Source: Mailhella sp.
Lineage (GTDB): Bacteria > Desulfobacterota > Desulfovibrionia > Desulfovibrionales > Desulfovibrionaceae
Direction of reading: 5' to 3'
Assembly: GCA_020024815.1 (NCBI GenBank)
Contig: JAHHTE010000039.1
Span: 1-13,809, forward strand
DNA: 13,809 nt
The position numbers and the translations under genes were made by a program. Under the pieces are notes generated by a model, which worked only from the letters and a program-made list of their open reading frames with translations, was not told the DNA's origin and did no database searches. Positions 13,732 to 13,809 of the stretch are shown one piece after another; positions within the stretch are counted from its first letter, which is position 1, and every line of letters starts with the position of its first letter.

Positions 13732-13759
13732 GAAACCCCCTTTCAAAAATTTTTAATCC

Positions 13760-13792
13760 AAAACTCATTTTGCGTGCAAAATGAGTTTTTTT
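13760..13792 (+). terminator. Intrinsic terminator after the glycosyltransferase gene
   Basis: AAAACTCATTTTGC (13760-13773) pairs perfectly over 14 bp with GCAAAATGAGTTTT (13776-13789), and the T run extends to 13792. It ends the transcription unit. The A run before and T run after make it potentially bidirectional. Confidence 0.86.
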
Positions 13793-13809
13793 AATTGTTG
13801 GGTATGTTT

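Larger units (their letters stand above)
13691..13792 (+). repeat. Composite double-hairpin intergenic element, copy 2
   Basis: This has the same architecture as the element after hemL. Seven T (13691-13697) are followed by a purine/pyrimidine palindrome (13698-13731), a second C/T tract CCCCCTTTC (13736-13744) and the spacer TTCAAAAATTTTTAATCCA (13742-13760). A terminator hairpin comes last. The spacer matches copy 1 at 18 of 19 positions. Here the hairpin arms are G/C-rich where those of copy 1 are A/T-rich. Confidence 0.72.

Overview
The window reads as an AT-rich chromosomal segment of a Gram-negative bacterium. I place it, by inference, in the Desulfovibrio/Lawsonia group (Desulfovibrionales). 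Three things point there. The ftsH-folP-cdaA-ybbR-glmM-galU order is one I associate with that group. An AsnC-like siroheme decarboxylase subunit sits next to hemL, as in sulfate reducers that make heme from siroheme. A lipid A-type acyltransferase shows an outer membrane. The strong A+T bias, also at third codon positions, would suit a host-associated member such as Lawsonia, but the species cannot be fixed from sequence reading alone.

Layout. Bases 2-88 look like the last 28 codons of a rightward gene. It converges on a leftward LpxL/HtrB-type acyltransferase gene (94-1032). A divergent intergenic region (1033-1230) holds a promoter for each side and two AT-rich inverted repeats. From 1231 to 10970 nine genes run rightward with gaps of at most 12 bases or small overlaps: ftsH, folP, cdaA, ybbR/cdaR, glmM, galU, ychF, a siroheme decarboxylase gene (ahbB-like) and hemL. 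This is very probably one transcription unit, ending in a double-hairpin termination region. A 307-base gap follows, containing a striking 17-bp inverted repeat. Three separately spaced rightward genes then follow: a SAM-dependent methyltransferase, a DJ-1/PfpI-family protein and a CgeB-like glycosyltransferase. The last two end in their own terminators.

Function. The long unit mixes housekeeping roles: membrane proteolysis (FtsH), folate synthesis (FolP), c-di-AMP synthesis with its YbbR partner, and supply of UDP-GlcNAc and UDP-glucose precursors (GlmM, GalU). It also carries the ribosome-associated ATPase YchF and two tetrapyrrole steps (HemL at the start of the pathway, the Ahb protein at the siroheme branch). 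The three downstream genes fit surface glycan modification plus carbonyl-stress defence.

No mobile element, CRISPR array, tRNA or rRNA was seen. The most interesting non-coding signal is a composite element present twice, after hemL and at the right end. It has a T tract, a purine/pyrimidine hairpin whose arms differ in sequence but covary, a second pyrimidine tract, a nearly identical 19-base spacer, and an intrinsic terminator.
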